Notes: generated by a model not told the origin, from the letters alone. Positions 48,747 to 60,789 are shown, numbered from the stretch's first letter. The stretch is DNA of 64,000 bases from Haemonchus contortus (GCA_000469685.2 LS997566.1:25442432-25506431); one strand, 5' to 3'. Made by a program: numbers and translations.

Positions 48747-50692
48747 TCAACGGTAAGGGCAAGGATTCTCTCGGGGAGATATCTGTCAGCGAAAAATTGT
48801 TACCCTGCCACATGCTTTCGTCTCTACCAACTGTGCATTACTACAATACGAACCTGGTAATGACGAAACCTACTCATAACTATTGTATTTGAATGTATTT
48901 TTGGAAATCATTGTCACAAAGTCATCTCATAATTTTCTCAAGAGCCTAGAATGACATAAACGGAACTCGTAATTGCGTACTGCATATTTTTAAGTTTAAT
49001 CGTCCCCCTCTCCTGTAATGCACTAGTACAGCACTAATTTCCGGCATTCGAAATCTCACTAGAAACTTAAAGAATACAGGCCGAACGCGATAAATCAAGC
49101 TGTGGATAGTGGTAAGTTTGATGAAAAGTTTGAGGGCCTTTACAAGAGCTTCGAACAACCTAAATGGATCCGCTCCAAGCCCGTCTTTGACGAACTCCAG
49201 ATACTTCAAAAGCTTTAAATGGGAATAAATGACTGTTCATGCATAGGAGCCTATTTACCCATCAAGTCACAATTCATGCTTCTAATCGGCTATTCCACCT
49301 TTCACAGAAGGAGAAAAACCTGGCAATACGATGTTTGTCAGAAGTGTATTTCTGCAGTTGCAATGCAAGGAAGAGCTGCGATAGAGATGATTAGGCTTTT
49401 CCGGTTTGATTAACGCCTACAAATCTGGGAGTGACGAATGTCATGAAGTCATCCCTTGAACATTTATCGGAAAAGCTCAGAAGCACCTGAGGCAAGTCGG
49501 ACCCGTGAAAAGTGAGGACGTTTCGTTGAACAAGTGATGTCTTCAAAGGTCATCGGTTCAGAACCATATCGTCCTCTCCTCCATAAGTATTTCTGCGGAA
49601 TGACGTTTGTCTTCCAAAAGTAATTAAATTATGCGTGATTTTTTTGGGTTAACCACACACCATCTGATGTTCAGGCCCATTTCGAGAGGTCTACCGTAGC
49701 AAGCGAAAGACGCAGGCTGCAACAAAAACAAAACAGCACGGAAACTAGTAAGATGGCCTACCAGTAGTCGTGGAAGGGAGTGACCGAGGGTTTGCATCTC
49801 TGGATTCTTTGCCTAATGGCACTACGTGTTGAACCCTTGACCACTTTCCACTTTTAGAAACGAATCAGGAACTCGAGTCGATGTAGTACAACTACACTCC
49901 AAAACCTATCGTAAGACCAGAACTTAAGAATGATAAACAGCAGTCCCTTTTAATACTTCAAATGAAAAAGGAGAGTACCCTAGGTGCCACAAATGCGCTC
50001 GCTATCTGGAGCGTTTGAAAGATTTTCCAAGAACCTTCTCCTAGTTGATTATACCAATTGCTTACCATTTGCTTCATTGAAATTTTACTTGAAGGAATGT
50101 TCACTATCCCAAAATGAACTGGTCACTTTTGCTGAAAATCCTGCCGCTGGGACTGGCACAATCGTTTTCTAGTTGCACTTTCCACGTCGTCGTCTCCCAG
50201 GCTTACTATGCTTTCTTCTGATCTAAGTCTCAGTCATGTTTTGCAAGCATGCTATTAAACAATTGCGCTCGTACCTTCTAATGAATTCTTACTGTATTCT
50301 ACTCTAAATGGTGACATCATTTAAGGGAAAGAGCCATTGAGTGGTTTACAAAGTGGTTATTTGAACTCTGAACTTTGAATTCCACTTCTCTCCAAGAGCT
50401 TAGAAGTTCCATCGGCCCAGCAGGTGCATGAGCTGTCTGCCATACGTAAGCCTCAGCTGTTAAGGAATTCCCCGAGTGACGACTGCAATATTCAAACGAA
50501 ATTCTTTCTTGGAACGGGTCCACCTAATCACTTGACCGAGTCGTACTGATCGTTGCTTTGATATGATTCTTTGGTTCATCACTTGGTCTTTGGCCTAGTT
50601 TCTTTGTTTGTTGATGCTAAATTTGGATCATTTGCAACGGTTGTAAAGTTAATTTCATTTTTGTTGTAATCAACAACTACTGACAGCGAGCA
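48747..50692 (-). CDS. Candidate four-exon gene, product unrecognised (5' end open)
   Basis: Proposed exons 50583-50692, 50350-50482, 49060-49212 and 48747-48782 (stop TGA). The phases join (2+1, 0/0, 0/0). Acceptors are GTGTTTTTCAG, AATATTGCAG, CATTTAAAG and GCTGACAG; donors are GTGATG, GTAAAC and GTGAGA. The spliced peptide is about 143 residues: 'CSLSVVVDYNKNEINFTTV', 'SLTAEAYVWQTAHAPAGPME', 'LLSSWREVEFKV', 'LLKYLEFVKDGLGADPFRLF', 'EALVKALKLFIKL'. It contains one N-glycosylation-type NFT and a basic-hydrophobic helix near the C-terminus. An upstream ATG with a hydrophobic run (MKEVWCFWCFSVLAVS, near 50733) is in another frame and is not used here. The 1.1-kb intron 49213-50349 could hide an exon. 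I see no known domain. Confidence 0.4.
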
Positions 50693-51078
50693 CTGAAAAA
50701 CACCAAAAACACCACACCTCCTTCATCGTAGCCTGAAATTCCTAACCTCTAAATACTTATTGACTTCGAAAAACTATAATAATCAAGAAATCGAATGGAT
50801 TTATGCAAAGCGGCATCTACGCTTGCCAGTTCATACATCCATGTAGTAGTTTATTTCGGTTGTCCTTCAAGAGCTGTCAGGACCGCATAACTTTGAGGTA
50901 ACCTGTCACTTCCCTTATACTCACTGGGCCACCTTAGGCAAACAGCCAATGAAACATTCTTTGTGGTTTCTGTGTTTGACGCATGTTATCGGGAACACTT
51001 TATAATGCCGGTTATAAGTAGCTAACATATAATCATCTTTGTGATGGGGCGTGTCTCAAGGGGTGTGGTCACGGCGGC

Positions 51079-51086
51079 TATATAAG
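51079..51086 (+). promoter_or_regulatory. TATA box of the 51.1-kb gene
   Basis: TATATAAG, 68 bp before the ATG and about 30 bp before a TCACAC initiator-like site at 51106. Upstream lie two G-rich boxes (GGGGCGTG at 51045 and GGGGTGTGG at 51059) resembling KLF/SP sites. The compact arrangement supports a genuine transcription start. Confidence 0.6.
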
Positions 51087-51146
51087 GTGTAGCAGACAGG
51101 CGGACTCACACAGACCGTTTGTCGCCATCTGTTATACAACAACAAC

Positions 51147-51571
51147 ATGATATTCGAAGTTCCTGTGGACCATTTCCCAGTGCAACGTGCACGATTACAA
51201 CGGCCACAGCCATTGATTTTGCCTCAGATCTCTATTGTCCAGAGCCGAGCTGAGCTCTCTGCCAACGTGGTATCCAGCCCTTCAGGTTTGTTGCTTTTCT
51301 TTTATCAATCCCCCTTTTTTCCTTCACCTTGTGCCAGTTTCTTTCTTCGTTTCAATCACTTATTAACGCTGTTTCAGTCCAGCGATCACAGTTCACCTTC
51401 TTTGCCGTTACACGACAACCTGCCGCTGATATTCCGATCAGACGGATATCCCCACCTCGTACAGCTCCACGTCCCGCTGTACCCATACTGCAATCGCTGG
51501 GTGTACCAAAGATTTTCTCAGAAGCTCGGCGGTTTCTTTCTGCAGCGGTATTATCACCGCAATTAGCCTAA
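51147..51571 (+). CDS. Small two-exon gene, product unrecognised (110 residues)
   Basis: Exon 1 51147-51285 starts MIFEVPVDHFPVQRARL; intron 51286-51377 (92 bp, AG/GTTTGT...GTTTCAG); exon 2 51378-51571 ends ...AAVLSPQLA and TAA. The phase joins 1+2 (Val). The protein is rich in Pro, Arg and Gln, with no signal peptide or membrane helix; exon 2 contains 'PIRRISPPRTAPRPAVPI'. If the intron is retained the frame stays open for 139 codons with a different, aromatic-rich C-terminus. A TATA box upstream and AATAAA 190 bp after the stop make a complete compact transcription unit. Function unknown. Confidence 0.55.
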
Positions 51572-51760
51572 CCATTTATGGATCGTAAGGTGCTAGTATC
51601 AATTTATGTAATTATTTGACGGATTGTCTAGTTCGTCCGTAGTTCGTGGCGGTTATCGTCACTTCCCATCCTTTTTCCATGTTCTCATATCGCATTTCCT
51701 GTGATCTCATCGATGACGAGTACCGTGTTGTTCATGCTTTATCGTTCTTTTTTTGAATCT

Positions 51761-51766
51761 AATAAA
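51761..51766 (+). terminator. Polyadenylation signal AATAAA of the 51.1-kb gene
   Basis: AATAAA within TCTAATAAATC, 190 bp downstream of the TAA at 51569-51571. Confidence 0.5.
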
Positions 51767-53539
51767 TCATACGTTTAACTTTCGTATTGTTCTACTCCAT
51801 GATTGCCTCATACTACGCAGTTTGCTAAAAAAAATACGGGGGTGAGTCAGAAAAACGCCTACATTACGAAATTGCGAATCGAAAGAATGTCATTGGGCGT
51901 TCACGCTACTGACTGACTCACAAGTAGGAGCGCCACGTTGATGCGTATCTCATGGTTAGTTAGTCAATCATAGGCGGATGTAAAACTGAACAACGATGAA
52001 GCCCCGAAACCTGTATAGGTGTGGTCGGACCGAAAACCGTCGTCCTTGCCCATAGGGAGGGACAAACGATGACGTCGGGAACCAAGGCCCTAATAGACGC
52101 ATTCGGTGTAATGAGTATGTGCGCAGTTCTCTCTTTGGTCCGAATCAGACTGTTGCCTTAATGGGCCACTCTATATTCCCCTCAAGTGGAACTTGTTCTT
52201 TAAGTTCTTTAAGTGTTTTGAAGTAGTTTAGAGAACATGAACAGAATGACGCGATGGAATGGCTGAGAAGCTTGATTCTCCTCATAGTATGATAGTAGAA
52301 TCGGAATTCTTCCGAGCTGCTTCTTCAAAGAGGTTTATATATGTTCAAGTCATTCTGTGAAAAGTGACGGAATGTGTGGTCTAGAAAAGTGTAAAGGGCT
52401 TGATGAATTCCCATTCTAAGGTCTTCTGATTGTTTCACGGTTGTCAAGTATTTTACAGGAATCTCTACTTTGTCTCTTGCCCTATTCCGATTTCACACTC
52501 CATCCTCCCTTTCCCCTCTTTGGAAACAAAATTTATCATTTGGAAAGAAAATATGGGCTCCAGATGTGGCTGAAGGGTCCTGCTTTAGCGGTCATCACAA
52601 GTGAGCTGGCCATACACAGAAGATGAACTTTTGTACAAAGAATGCAGACTCGTCGGGAAGGTGTATCCCATTGGTGACTATGATCATGAAAGTACTACCA
52701 GAGACCGAAAACTTCGAAATTGAAGCTCCATTTGATTGTTTAAGAGGGCAATGATGCTTATTGAGGACGAAAGCTGTGCCAGTTCAGAAATTTGATTGCG
52801 TAGCTAGACGGATGAGTCGTCTTAGAAACCCTCCCGTGCGGTAAACTGTTTTGAGCACTTAGAGCATATGCAGATCCAATGGCTTAATATCTGTGACGGC
52901 TATCCGTTTCTCTCAGTCCATACACGAGCGCCAAAGGCGATCATTTACAGTTTAAGATTATACCGCATTTAAATCGTGGGGGATGGTTGCCTGGACGTCA
53001 TCATTACATGTTCGCGGAAATATGCTTCAACTCATCTGAGATAGACGTAGGCAAGGCGGCTACATGAAGGATAAACGATAAAGTCTTTGGGCGTCTGAAG
53101 AATGCGCCCACGCATTCGACATCCATTCAGAATCGTAACGGCGTCATGAGTGCGTACGTGGCCTATACAATGACTTGCGGTGGCCAGCCGATGTACAGGT
53201 CAATGCTTTTATCCTCCCAGACAAGTCTAGTATCAGCAAGTCGACCTCGGAGGAATGGAAGACCTGGTGGTAGGTCTAGGTGAATCCGAGAATCACACCA
53301 GTTTAGAAAGTTGAAAGAGCCGTTGATTGATCGTCTATTATAATTTCTTATCAGAAGACAGAAGTTCTACAAACCGTGTAAGCGAATATAGATGCTTACA
53401 ATAAATCAGACATTCCCGTTCAAGAATTGGCGAACAAGCCTTCAATCGAATTGCTTTACTCATTTCCCTAACATCTGATTGGCAATTTTCTTGAGCCACA
53501 AGATTGGTCCCGAAATGGAAATATTGATATTTTCACAAA
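51767..53539. other. Intergenic stretch
   Basis: Repeat-like text at 51990-52110 ('GTGTGGTCGGACCGAAAACC', 'GGGAGGGACAAACGATGACG') and a SINE copy at 53100-53310. No supported gene. Confidence 0.4.
53100..53310 (-). mobile_element. SINE copy, tail to head
   Basis: 'GGCCTATACAATGACTTGCG', 'GATGTACAGGTCAATGC', 'TTTATCCTCCCAGACAAGTC', 'AAGTCGACCTCGGAGG' match the family body in inverted order relative to 31215. Confidence 0.6.
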
Positions 53540-54310
53540 GTAATTGCGGTTTCGGAGCGTTGCACAATAAAAACGAACCATAATCAATGATAAACATCCA
53601 GTTTTGTTCGAATGTCTTTTGCCAACCTTCTAGTGATTCCTTGCCCTTTCTCGTAGGGGTTCCGGTGTTTTGGGCGAGAAACCAGACCGCAAAAGATTTG
53701 ATATCCTCATCTTCAGTCAAAGCTTCCCCATTGAAGGGATTCTGCACTAACGGGAATAAGTGATGTCGGAATGGCGTGAGGACAAGGCTATGTGGTGGAT
53801 GCAGCATTACTTTTCAAAAAAAACTTCGGTAAATTTTGCCATGTCACCAAAAATGTATGCGATCTGTCCTCGTCATAGCATAGCATTACTTCCTTGTGCT
53901 CGCTAGTTTTGAGGGGCTTTTTCAATTGCTCGATCAAATTCTGATAAATAGAGATAAAAGGTGGCAATCTGGTTTCTTGAAAGCACCCCAAACCCCAATC
54001 ACATCCTTGTAATCCTATCAAATCGATAGCGCGACCTTCTTTTGATGGAGATCAGCTTTGGAATTCGATTGAGCAGGTTCATCCAGTATTTACCATAATC
54101 GTTTGTGAGTAACGTTATCGTAACATCCCAGCTTTTGTCAACAACCATAATTCGCTTTATAAACGGTTGGTCTTCATGGTGTTTGGAGCGCAAATCACCG
54201 ACGCTATCTCGCAGCGTCAAGTTTATCTCCCTCAGCTCGTGTGGCACCTAAATGTCTAGCTTTTCTATTAATCCAAGTTTTCGATAACCCTGTTGACTAT
54301 CCCCATGGAT
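53540..54310 (-). mobile_element. Mariner transposase remnant B (middle and C-terminal part)
   Basis: Frames in order on the - strand: 'RKLGLIEKLDI' then 'VPHELREINLTLRDSV' (54190-54300), 'SKHHEDQPFIKRIMVVDKSW' (the TGDEKW block, altered), 'VMLCYDEDRSHTFLVTWQNL' (catalytic D block, H-x-D-N-A-R-P-H-T in functional copies), 'MLHPPHSLVLTPFRHHLF' (family YSPDLAPSDYHLF), and a C-terminal 'SLEGWQKTFEQNWMFIID'. Three frames and at least one stop; catalytic residues are substituted, so it is inactive. Confidence 0.85.
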
Positions 54311-54559
54311 GTGCTGGTCTTCTGTAAGGCATTACTTGGGCTACATAAGGGCAGGCGACATTGCTATCAAATGATTATTAACCGTGCCCACTTGGCAGCC
54401 CTCACTGAAGTGGAAAGTTGCTAGATAGAACGAAAAGTTGTGGAACAATGTTCACATGAATTCTGTAATAAGACATTGTCACCTCATGTTTCACATACAT
54501 CATGGAAAAGGCCAGCAGCTTCTGGCCACGGTAGTAGTAAAAAACTAGAATGTATTAGG

Positions 54560-54950
54560 TCGTGAAGAAGCGGTGGTCTTTCCGGTGTGGAGTCAACTCA
54601 TGCGGCACCCACTTATCAAGCTTCTTCGACTTCCCGGTCTCCTACATGTGAGTGTCAACCGTCCTGCTGGAAACATTCAATCTTGAGCCAACATTCTTCA
54701 GCGTTGTACGTGGATTCTCTTCCTCCAACGTTCTCAATCGTTTGTTGTCAACGGCCGATGGCCGCCCGCTACGCTCATCAACTTCCAGGCTCTCATCGCC
54801 GGTACGAAATTTTTCAAACCACCACTGTGCTGTACGTTGATTCGTCGTACCTGGACCAAAGGCATCGTCGATATCCCCGGCCGTTTCCGTCGCATTCCTG
54901 CCCATTCTGAATTGGAAAGGAAAAATCGTGCGGATCCGTCGTTTTTCCAT
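54560..54950 (-). mobile_element. Mariner transposase remnant A (N-terminal DNA-binding part)
   Basis: The 102-codon frame from 54950 reads 'MGRNATETAGDIDDAFGPGT', 'RTAQWWFEKFRTGDESLEV', 'ERSGRPSAVD', 'SRLNVSSRTVDTHM', both helix-turn-helix units of mariner. After a TAG it continues 'ETGKSKKLDKWVPHELTPHR'. Because remnant B also contains the VPHEL block, these are two different insertions lying in the same orientation 250 bp apart. Confidence 0.85.
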
Positions 54951-55612
54951 GCTAATTTTAACCTTCTAACAAACTCCGGAAATCACTCCAGGCCAGAGAC
55001 GATTATACATTTGGATAGAGCGAGAAATGCGCTTCAGAATGGTACAAAATTTGCAAACATTCTGATAGCAAATAACACCGCGGTGTGCATTTGAAAATTG
55101 GGCGTCAAAAAACGCAAAAACTTTCTTCACGATCTAATAGCTCCTGACACCCCATGTTCAATTTATCTTAAAATTGGAAATGTGTAAGCAACTTGTTAGT
55201 TTTTTTTTCTAAGAGAAAGGCTAATATACAGCTGTGATATACACCAAACAAAAAGCATTAAGACTTCTGAAAAACTTCTCAATTAGATGTTTGAAGAAGT
55301 GATTTTTAAAAATCGTAATTACTGTCGGAACAATCCAGTAGTTTGACACTTCTGTAGGACATTTTCTAGTGTTTGAATGGTTTTGAATGGAGACTTTGGC
55401 ACAGTGGGTAAAGGGTTCATAAGTAGAGAAGCTACACACGTTTAGGAGTTGCCTGAAAAGAAGACATTCGAGAACTGTGCAACAATGTTTGAATATCGAG
55501 TTGTCTTCTGACAATGAGAAGACCTGTCCGTCATTTTACCATTATTACTTTTCATAAAATTCACTGACTGTCTGTTGGCTGCCGAATAATCAGTTACTTT
55601 GTGTATGTCGTC

Positions 55613-55614
<2 letters not shown>

Positions 55615-55672
<58 letters not shown>

Positions 55673-55935
55673 TGTGTCTGTGTGTCTGTGTGTCTGTGTG
55701 TGTGTCTGTGTATGTGTATGTGTGTGTGCGTGTGCATGTGTGTATGTGTGTGTGTGAGCATGTGTGTGTGTGTGTGTGTGTGTATGTGTGTATATATATG
55801 TGTGTATGTATGTGCGTGTGCTGGTGTGTGTCGGCGTGCACGTGTCGGTGTGTGTCGATATGTGTGTCGGTTCGCTTATGTTGGAAGTATGTGTTGGTGT
55901 GTATGTGATGTGTATGTGTGTGTTTGTCGGTGTGT
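55615..55935. repeat. Long TG microsatellite
   Basis: About 320 bp of (TG)n, pure for the first 50 bp and then interrupted by TATG, TCTG and GCGTG. The open frames on both strands are artefacts. Confidence 0.97.
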
Positions 55936-56047
55936 GTTCCAAAAAAAAACCTAAAACTCATAACTTCTGCTCTCCTTTAACTGGAGCGCTCAAATGTGAA
56001 GGATCAGCGGCAGCAGTATGGGGAAACTGATGGTGAGTGACACGAAG

Positions 56048-56829
56048 TGATAACAATTCATAGCTGCTGATAAGTAGTCTTAGAGCAGGTGGCGTGTTGC
56101 GTTGTGTAAAATAGACCTGATGAAACTGATCATACCTAATTGGGGCTGACAAGGAGTTATAGAAGGTAAGAGCCACTGAACTGCTTGCCCCTTTCTTGAC
56201 AACAGAGGAACCTTGACACTTGATTGGAAGACGGAGATGTGACAGAAACGTGGATGCTTGTTGACAGGATATGATAACAGCTGATGGTGGCTGATACGAA
56301 CCCATGGAAGGCATGCATCGCTGGGCCAGTAATACCCTTGGGGTGAATAGTAGAAATTTGACACTTCGATAGGCGAGGTAGGGTGTAAAGGACCCTCAAA
56401 TGATTCTCGGTAAGTACTGGTAGCAAGTGTTAAATCTTAATGAGCATTCAAATACGTTGAGAGCTACTATGCCAGTATCGCCCATCGTTTTAGTAGTTCA
56501 ACGATGGCATTTTGGCGGGTGATGTGAAATAAGTTGGGTTCGAGTATTGTTCATGACGAGGACTGATAACAAATGATTGCATCTGATTATTGCCTTCAGT
56601 GTATGATGGGTGCGGCTAATCGCAAATAATGGGTTACAGGAAGTGATAACAGCTGATACAGGATGATTAGGTATCACTGAGGTTTTTACTCTCTAGAACT
56701 TTTGGTGTACACTGGGTGGCCTTGATAATTTCTTTTGGTATACATGATTTAGTTTTGATATTTAATATTTTCATAGGACAAGACGAAATAGTAAAGCAAG
56801 CTGACATGAAAAAAATGAAAGTGTGATAA
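56048..56829 (+). promoter_or_regulatory. Cluster of seven TGATAA motifs on one strand
   Basis: TGATAA at 56048, 56068, 56272, 56564, 56644, 56723 and 56824, all on the + strand. Three share an extended core TGATAA(C/G)AGCTG. TGATAA is the site of nematode intestinal GATA factors (ELT-2 class). The shared flanks suggest a degraded tandem repeat as the alternative. No gene start could be attached. Confidence 0.4.
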
Positions 56830-57384
56830 GAGCTGGTGGAAGTCAGTACCATATAAGAGAAATCGAGTTGGGCTGAATCCTTGCTGTTGAACGACGACAC
56901 GCTTCAAGTTTTAAGACCCAAAAAGGAGGCTTTCCCTTTCTGACATTAACTGCCTCAAAACCAACCCACCAATAATAATCTGGGAATCTCGACCAATCGT
57001 TTACATACAGGAATGTAAGAGGGGTTATGAACGATCGACAACATTAATAGCTACTATTCGAGGCTTCCGTTAACTAATAAGGCAACAGATAAAAATTTCG
57101 TAAGCGTAGGCGCTCCGTGTTGAATTTGTAATGCCCACGCAATTCCCTTTCAGAAATTTTATGGTCGTAAAAATCGATCGCTCCTGGAAAACAATCAAGG
57201 GTCAACCGTGCATTCAGACATTGTGATAGGAGAGAGTCAAGTATGGTTTAATGGAATGATACATAATATAAAGTAGATACAAAAGTCTTGAGGCATTCGC
57301 ATACATATTTTCGATTCTTTTGAAGTTTTATCAAAGCTCCCATCCATTAAAGTAAATGATCACTACCAGACTTTCTTGAGAGGC

Positions 57385-57495
57385 TAAAGGCACTGACTTG
57401 TGCATTGCTGCCTATCGTTGTTCAATGAATAGGCCACATACGCATTCAAAAGATCATTACTATTATATATTGAATGAAGAGCGAATCCCGCCATA
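57385..57495 (+). mobile_element. SINE tail fragment
   Basis: 'GCACTGACTTGTGCATTG', 'GAATAGGCCACATACGCATTC' match the 3' half of the family. Confidence 0.45.
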
Positions 57496-57727
57496 TTACC
57501 TATGATGTTCATACAACAAGAGAGCTAGACGTATCTGACGTTCTATGAGAGTGCACGAAAAATGCCCAAAATTCAAAGATAAGCTCACCTCATTTCCACC
57601 GTGAAGTGTAGTGTTACGCTACACGGTTAGTACATTAGTAGCGAATGATCTTATTTCGCCGTCCTTATGCAATAACATTATTGCGGATCAGCACGTTCGC
57701 GGATGATAGAACTAACTCGCAGTGTAG

Positions 57728-57983
57728 GTGTGGTGCGCTAGGAACGAAATGGTCGCATGGCGGTGAGAGGGGCGTCGCGCGCGAAGGAACGTAGCTGGAT
57801 GCAGCAGTAGGTAAGAAATACAAGAACAAAAGTACTAGTAGTAGAATTATGCATAAAATAACGATCGCATATCGATTGAGCTGTATGAAGAACGCTAGAG
57901 CTGTATTAACGGCGAATGAGTGGTCCGCGACAGCCGCGCGCGGCAAATCGATTACCCAAAATCGTTCCTAACGCCCGTCTCCC
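57728..57983 (+). mobile_element. Short TIR element, family A copy 3
   Basis: Full-length member: GCGCTAGGAACGA at the left, TCGTTCCTAACGC at the right, about 256 bp. Retains the GC-rich block lost from copy 2. Confidence 0.8.
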
Positions 57984-60789
57984 TTCGCAGTGTTGCATAA
58001 ATGGCAAGAGATCGCTTGTGCTCGTCACACACTCATTTCGGTTGTTCATATCTGGATTTTCAGCTGAAATTCAGAACGCTTCTAACGCCTTCTTCGACGA
58101 TAGTTCCGTCTCGTGAGCCAATATCGCACACTTGATGTTAAAATCATTGCCACCATGCTGTTCCACTCTGTGCTTCCCCAGCGGAGTCGACACATTACTG
58201 CACCGTTTACCAACAAGATGCACCTTGATCTGGACATTGCCATCACACAGTTCACCTACAAGATGTGACCCTTTATCGGTAACAGAACGTTGGAGTTACA
58301 CACAACAGTAGGCACACTTTCTTAGGTGTGACTTCCAAGTCTGCCTGATCTTCATCTCCTCGTTAAGAACAACAAAATATCATCAAACATCCTGGCCATT
58401 CTTGATTCCTTGAATTTTCAGGTTCGCCTCACAATAAGTAGCACTGAAAAGATTTAATGGCTGTTGAACCTCGCTCCGATCCATCACTAACATTTATCTC
58501 CGCCCACCTCAGCAATGCCAGGAAAATCCTTATCCAATTGCGGGAATTTTATTCGGAATCGGTCACGTCATAGGAACATTCGATGTGCTCTTCTTCATCA
58601 CCAATGTGTCAAACACAGATGTCAAACAGGCCACCCACGAACTTTGTATGAGTTGACAGATGTGTAAGTTCTCTCAGTGAAACGTGACAAAGTTTCTAAC
58701 TCATAAACCGATGTTGTTACCTCTGAACCTTTTCTGGCAGAGATGTCAGCAGAAAACCAATTAAGCGAGTTGAACCCATAGCCGAGTGAGTGGAGGTGCA
58801 ATGAAGGTGCGAAGTACGTACAGGTAGTCCCAAAATTATGGGCGCTAGTATTCTGAAAGTTCTACGGCAGAAGTAGTTCATCAAATTCACTATACCCGGT
58901 ATTAATTAGTTGCGCTAGAAGGTTTCCCTGCAATATGCTAGTTACTGAAGTGAAACTCCCAATATCTTTCAGATGGCCGAGGCTCACTCAATGCCACTTG
59001 CAATCACTGGCATGCGAGAGGGGGGAGGGTTTTATGAAGATCCTTGTGATTCACACTGTATCCGTACAGTAAGCTTTTAAACGATACAGAAAAGAATATT
59101 CAATCTAATACAGACCAGGAAGGGATAGAAGACCAGCGTTCCTAAAGATAGGATCATCAAAATGATCCGTTTGCGAGTCGATCGTGATCATCAGTGACCC
59201 AATGAAAATACAGCAGATGAACATTTTTTATCGAGGTTGCTGGTGGGGCGGAGTGTCAGGCAGAGGCTTCATTACTATTCCAATCTTGTGCAGAAATGCC
59301 ACTCCGTTATCAAGTTCAACAGGCAGTGAGGAGTCAAAAAACGCAGGAAGTATCTAATTCGCTCAAGTAGAGACACGAAACACTTCATCTTTAGACAAAA
59401 AAAAACCTACGAAAAGACCAATTCTTATCAAGAAAACGATAGCGTATTGGCTATAAGCATCCGACTCGCAATCATTCATAAAAAAGTGACTATAGAAACA
59501 GCAGAACACTGTTTTTTTTTTCGCGGGAGTCACTGGTGGAGGTGAGACGCCCATGGGTGGTCGATGCCGACATGAAAAATGACAAAAACTTGTACTCAAA
59601 GAGCATACTGATGAACATAATGAGACAATAGTCCAATTTCGGTCCTTGAAACATTTCGCAGACCTTCCAGCAGCCCACAAAGATCGCCTAGGAGCGGTGC
59701 CAACTCTAGCTACCCGACTTCATTAACAACGAGGACTAGCCATTCTACTTTCAAAATGTCAACTCACTTGGGTCCTCCGCATGAACTCTGATTAGAAGAG
59801 TACCTGTCGCGTTTGCAGTCCGACATTGGAGCCCTAGAAAGCAGCACTCAAGAAGGACTGGGGAGAAATGGAGGAGAATACAATGCTGCTTCTAATTTGT
59901 GGTCAACCGACGCTTTGCGACGGATTAATCCGTCGCTTCGTCATAACTTTTCCTGAAATACTCCAATCAAGTTGTAGGTTAGATGGGCGGAAAGCCCTGC
60001 TCGTGAACAATCCAGTCATATAATAAAATTTGGATTTTCTTGAATTTTTTGCCTTCATTCCCAGGAAAAATGAAAAGTGAGTCTCGCAGCACCTGAGGTG
60101 CTACTTGCGGATACAACAGCATCATAAACCCTCCAGTTCAACTGAAAGCTTCGTTCTCAGTCTTTGAAAAGCATGAATGGCACCATTTTCGATGAGAGCA
60201 GAGAAACCCGATCATTTTGATATCATTTGTAATATAATTTGAACAATTCAAACTTAAATCGGTAATTCAAACTACCATTTTTCAGATATTTGGTCCTTTC
60301 TTCAGCGTAGTACATGTTCCTTTACAATGATCGTCGCGGTACGTCATAAAATTATGTAAGAGTTTGAAAATAAAAGGCTGGATTGCCTTCCAATTAACTT
60401 GAGGTGGTCGACCCCTCACCATCGATCTCTGCCCCTTCAGGAGTGCGCCCTACACCAGATAACATTTATCATGCAGGAATCCTTTTTCGAATGCTTTGTT
60501 GGATACGCTATCACAACAGCTTTCTTTCAAAATCTTTTCTGCTATAGCTCGCCACTACAAATAGTAAATCCAGTTTCACCATTTCGAATCCCTAATCTGC
60601 ATCAGCATGTTGGAAGAAATTGTAAAGTGCTTGCTATATGATGCCCATTATAAAGAGGCTAGGCAGATTTCAGCAGAAGAATTGGATTTTGTTGTTTCTT
60701 ATTTTTCCAAATATTAGGTGTGTGCATTAACTTCCGCCGTTTTTCGCGTGCAAAAACATACTTATTAAAAAATTAAAACTAAATGTACA
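57984..60789. other. Intergenic stretch with one decayed-looking frame
   Basis: A + strand frame near 58150-58270 reads 'RSRHITAPFTNKMHLDLDI' and then stops. A second at about 58530-58650 reads 'PIAGILFGIGHVIGTFDV'. Neither belongs to a family I recognise. No other feature. Confidence 0.35.

Noticed and set aside
48946..49209. + strand reading over the same interval ('DSGKFDEKFEGLYKSFEQ')
   Set aside because: Antisense of the - strand exon 49060-49212, which has a GTGAG donor and phase-matched neighbours. Kept as the main alternative.
55442..56030. Open frames of up to 166 codons on both strands rich in His/Thr or Val/Cys
   Set aside because: Translations of a TG/CA microsatellite.
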